Shown here piece after piece: positions 60,867 through 64,000 of a stretch of DNA of 64,000 nucleotides (position 1 is its first letter; each line of letters opens with the position of its first letter). The position numbers and the translations under genes were made by a program. Origin of the DNA: Plotosus lineatus (taxonomy: Eukaryota; Chordata; Actinopteri; Siluriformes; Plotosidae); assembly GCA_024760905.1 (NCBI GenBank), contig CM045733.1, positions 69,725,001-69,789,000 on the forward strand, written 5' to 3'. The notes under the pieces are model-generated. The model was not told the DNA's origin and searched no databases. It saw nothing but the letters and a program-made list of their open reading frames with translations.

Positions 60867-60868
60867 CA
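60829..60868. repeat. (GT)n(GC)n microsatellite
   Basis: About 15 GT units followed by CGCGCGC, all alternating purine-pyrimidine. Confidence 0.93.
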
Positions 60869-61587
60869 AACTTTTCTTTCTTTGTCTCTTGGGGGGGAGC
60901 ATGGTGTAAGTTCTATTTTTTCCACATGTTATCAGGTCCCTCGTCATATAAGTGCAGAGCCAATTAACACCCGCTAACAAGAAGTCAAAATTTAATCATC
61001 ATGTGTGTATTTGTGTTACAATTACACAAGAAGTGAGTCTAATCCCCCTCGGCCGTCTTTCATCACCACATTCGCATTGTCTTTATTTCTGTTTGCCCTC
61101 GTTTCACTCACTTTTGATAAAGCGCTTTGTGTGCTGTGATTCTCTCTCACTGTACACCACGACTCTTTCAATTCTCATCTTTTCTGTTTTTCGTGTATAC
61201 CCCGTGTCTCTCTCTCTCTTGCTTTCTGTATCAATGCTTCTCTTATAAATTTAAAGTGCAGTGCTCTTTAAGCAGAATGATCAAAGTCCTTGAGCCCTCG
61301 AGCAAAATGCCGATGTCACTGCTGAGAGAAAGCAGCTGTTTCTGTACAGCATCCCAAAATGCACTGGAGAACAGCAGCTCCCGCACAATGCCAGAGGAAG
61401 CAAAATACTTTACATTAAAAGCAACATGAAGTGATGCAGCCCCTGAAGTTCACGTTGTACCTCAATTTGTATCCATGGCCAGATGTACAGTATCATTAGC
61501 ATTAGCCTACCGTTATGCCTTGTTCTCTGATGATGGTAGTGCTGACATATTTTCTCATTAGTATTCGGATGTTTTCCACCCCTGCAG

Positions 61588-61704
61588 TAGACGGAGCCAT
61601 CCATCGTGGTGCAGGTCCTCTCTTGAGGAAAGAATGTTCCACTCTGGGAGGGTGTGAAACTGGGGAGGCCAAGATAACTGGAGCATACGGCCTGCCAGCC
61701 AAAA
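61588..61704 (+). CDS. macrod2: MacroD-type macrodomain gene, catalytic-loop exon (macrod2-like)
   Basis: A 117-bp exon between acceptor TTTTCCACCCCTGCAG and donor GTGAGT. Joined to the G carried from the exon at 46340, it encodes [16 protein letters not shown], then [23 protein letters not shown]. This is the MacroD signature: VDG-x-IHR with the Asp and His implicated in ADP-ribosyl hydrolysis, a GAGP turn, the C-x-TG-x-AKIT strand, and the LPAK that precedes a family YVIHTVGP segment. The donor leaves one base (A) after the Lys codon, so the next codon starts with A although the family usually has Tyr there. No stop or frameshift occurs inside. The next exon is not found in the remaining 2.3 kb. 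Confidence 0.92.
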
Positions 61705-62020
61705 GTGAGTTACTTTTTTTTTCTACCTATACGTAGTTTAGTCCAGAATTATTAGTGCCACGAGAGTAAAAAGGAGCAAAAATAAATAAAACATTCAATA
61801 AGTTATATTTTCTGCACATATGTTTTTTTAACTGTACTTTTTTGTTTTATTAGTTAATAGTTATTGAAGTCGCTGAGACAGTTGTAGAAGGATCTTGGTG
61901 CGTTTCTTCAAGAATATTTTAAATTCCTTTGGATTTAGACCATGTTTGAGTTTGAGCACCGTCTTCTACACAAACCATACTGTTCAGCAACGTGCGATTC
62001 CATAATTATCAAGAATTCAT
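61705..62020. other. Start of the next macrodomain-gene intron
   Basis: Begins GTGAGTTAC. AT-rich unique sequence without features. Confidence 0.55.
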
Positions 62021-62366
62021 TCCTTCATTTTCTAAACCACTTAATCCTCATTGGGGTTGCAAGTCAATTTCAGCCGGCTTTGGGTGAGTGCAGGGTACAT
62101 CACAGACAGCTCATCAGGCCACCACAGGGCCAACACACACGTACACAAACATTCACACTCACATCTAGGGATGATTTGGAACAGCCAGTTGGCTTACTGG
62201 GCATGTTTTTGGACTGTGGGAGGAAACCGGAGAACCCGGAGGAAAAACCCACTTCAGCATGGGGAGAACATGCCAACTCCACTCAAATGTCATTGGCTGG
62301 GAATTGAACCCGAGACCTTGCTTCGAGGCTGACGTGCTAACCACTGCGTCACCGTGCCACGCATCA
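62015..62366 (-). mobile_element. tRNA-derived SINE (family 2), near full-length with TSD
   Basis: On the minus strand the head at the right edge reads GGCACGGTGACGCAGTGGTT (A box) and the B box is GGTTCAATTCCC (about 62298-62309). The body has the TCCTCCCACAGTCCAAAAAC block, and the tail ends in AGAAAATGAAGGAATGAA. Imperfect flanking copies of CATAATTAT..GAA at about 62001 and 62369 look like the target duplication. Confidence 0.85.
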
Positions 62367-62867
62367 AGCATAATTATTAGAAAAATATATCGTCCCAAAG
62401 TTATTGTGTGCTTATTTGAATATAAGTTGTCTGTCATCATCTACAGGTATTAATTTCATGGCAGAGAGAGAGAGAGCTAGGATTTGGCCTAAAATTTTGA
62501 TGAGGGGTTGATCATTAGGCTCATATGAAAATATTTTTTTTGGGGGGGGGGGGACAAGTAAAAATTCTTGGACACTTGGACTAAAAATGATGCAGTCCCC
62601 TCATACTGCACAACAGTCTGGTTATGTAATAAATGTCATGAAAATAGATCAGCCAAGGTTTCAGCACAAAAGCCAAAGAAAGTGAATTGCTATGTGTTGG
62701 AGCAATTTTATAAATGTAACACTGAGTACAGTTTCTAGGTGCTCACAGGATTCTGACGTTGCTGCAGTCGAGTCTTTGCCTGTTCCTCATGTCCAAAAAT
62801 CTTTCAAGTTTTGTTGGTTTCCGTGCCACCACAACTTTCTTTAAATCCCATCATGTAGTTCAGTTCA
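62367..62867. other. Unique intronic sequence
   Basis: A short GA tract at 62464-62474 and a G run at about 62541-62553. Nothing else is recognised. Confidence 0.45.
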
Positions 62868-63198
62868 GTTCATTTTCTGTCATCGCTTAATCCTAATTAG
62901 GGTCGCGGGGAGGCTGGCGCCCATCCCAGCCGACTCCGGCCGAGGGCAGAGTACACCCTGGACAGCTCACCAGGCCATCACGTGGCAGAAACACGCTGAC
63001 GGTTTTGCAGCTCCTCTTGTCAAAAGTCAGCAACGGTTCTTTTACATGCCTCACACCATAGACAGTGAGAGACACGGACGAACTTTGATAACCCAGTTAG
63101 CTGCAAGGGGGGGGGTTTGACTTTGTGGAGAGTGGGACTCGAACCCCCAACCTTAGGATCAGTGATCCAGCGCCCGATACCACTAGGTCACCAGTGCC
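62868..63198 (-). mobile_element. tRNA-derived SINE (family 1, TGAA-type tail), full-length
   Basis: On the minus strand from 63198: GGGCACTGGTGACCTAGTGG (A-box region), B box GGGGGTTCGAGTCCC (about 63138-63152), the shared body with TGGGTTATCAAAG, and the tail with GAGCTGTCCAGGGTGTACTC, GGATTAAGCGATGACAGAAA and ATGAACTGAACTGAAC. This is the best full-length copy with this tail. I see no clear target duplication. Confidence 0.9.
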
Positions 63199-64000
63199 CT
63201 ACATTATACAGTTTCAATGGGATTTATATCAGTGGACTTAGAAATTCCAGAACTGATCCCCCAATAAAGCTTTGGTGGACCTCTGCTTGTTATCATTGTT
63301 TGACAGAAAGAGAATGTTATTCTTGCTATAAATAGCTTGGTAGCTCAGTAATAGCTTTCAAAGAATCCATGAAACCAGTCACACAGTCAAGACTGATTGT
63401 TCCTGCAGCAGCAAAACTCCCACACAACAGGACTCCCCGACTTCCATTTTTTTTTACCATGGGGCGTTTTTGTCATAAGATTGCCTTTCTTACACCAGAC
63501 ATGGCACTGATCCATGGTGTGAGACGTCCTCTTTTAGTTTCATCACACCATACACCTGTCGTTCAGATCTCTCTAGACCTGTGCAAATTCCCTTTTGCAT
63601 ATTCTAGGCCACTCTTTATGTGCTTCATGGCTGTCCAACAATGAAGTCTTTTCTTGCATTGTGTTCTTCTTAGAGTTCACTGATGCATTTGTTCTTGCCT
63701 CCATCAGGTCGAGCTACAAGTCGCTGGTGGTATTTATTTAATTTTGATTTAATTTAATTTGATTTCATTTTATTTTATTTTATTCAGTTGTTCGGCTTCG
63801 ATGCCTGATTCCTCTTGGTGAATTTTTGCTCTTTCCTTCTTTGACCATGTAGGTTTCTTTTTGTACATTGAGTTTGAAACATATGATTTGACACTGCCTG
63901 CTGTGTTACTTGGAATATTTAAGTAAGATAGCTTTCTCTTTTTAATTTTTTAAATGTAATAAAATATCTTATTAGCTTCTGTGGGTGCTCTTTTTTGCTT
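63199..64000. other. Unique intronic sequence to the window end
   Basis: Contains a TTTAATTTGATTTCATTTTATTTTA-like simple region at about 63735-63785. The next macrodomain exon was looked for and not seen. Confidence 0.45.

Noticed and set aside
61705..64000. Search for the next macrodomain exon (Tyr-Val-Ile-His-Thr-Val block)
   Set aside because: No matching splice-bounded segment is visible, so the exon probably lies beyond the window.

Overview
This window is animal, almost certainly teleost fish, nuclear DNA: gene-poor, intron-like sequence dense in CA/TG and TA microsatellites and in fish-typical mobile elements (several Tc1 families, Rex3, another RTE-type LINE, pogo/Tigger-type MITEs, many tRNA-headed SINEs). 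A SINE with an L2-type 3' end of the kind common in catfishes and carps points tentatively to an ostariophysan, perhaps a catfish. There are no bacterial genes, rRNA genes, CRISPR arrays or operons.

The only host coding sequence I can support is two short plus-strand exons of one macrodomain (ADP-ribosyl-hydrolase) gene: a 30-bp exon at 46340-46369 and a 117-bp exon at 61588-61704. They join in phase across a 15.2-kb GT-AG intron and encode the ADP-ribose-binding and catalytic loop region of a MacroD-type macrodomain. The very large introns suit macrod2, though macrod1 is not excluded. The rest of the window is then best read as introns of this gene: at least 46 kb without a recognised exon upstream of the first exon, and 2.3 kb after the second.

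Layout. 1-9.4 kb: AT-rich sequence with microsatellites and one intact SINE. 9.5-12.7 kb: two Tc1 remnants separated by TG/TA repeats, then a 463-bp pogo/Tigger-type MITE and a SINE. 13-20.8 kb: mostly unique sequence, a Tc1 remnant at 16 kb and a tRNA-SINE at 18 kb. 20.8-22 kb: TGG tract, 40-bp minisatellite and CpG-rich block. 22.8-24.8 kb: LINE endonuclease fragment and two SINEs. 26.3-30.1 kb: SINE, then a complete-ended Tc1 carrying a nested LINE with a perfect 15-bp target duplication. 31.5-32.9 kb: Tc1 relic with ~210-bp inverted repeats, and a SINE. 37.4-38.6 kb: hAT-like end and two arrays of GGAA/TTCC spaced about every 11 bp. 40.8-43.9 kb: near-complete but broken Rex3. 43.9-45.9 kb: old DNA transposon interrupted by SINEs. 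47.5-48.1 and 50.5-55.4 kb: long TA tract and four pogo/Tigger-type elements, one with a CENP-B-like transposase N-terminus. 55.6-57.2 kb: SINE fused to a Tc1. 57-64 kb: unique sequence, possible conserved non-coding blocks, macrodomain exon 2 and two more SINEs.

The most notable signals are the two macrodomain exons, the ~11-bp-periodic GGAA/TTCC arrays (a repeat type I do not recognise), and a modular SINE system: one tRNA-derived head and body joined to two different 3' tails, one shared with the resident RTE-type LINE and one shared with a second SINE family.
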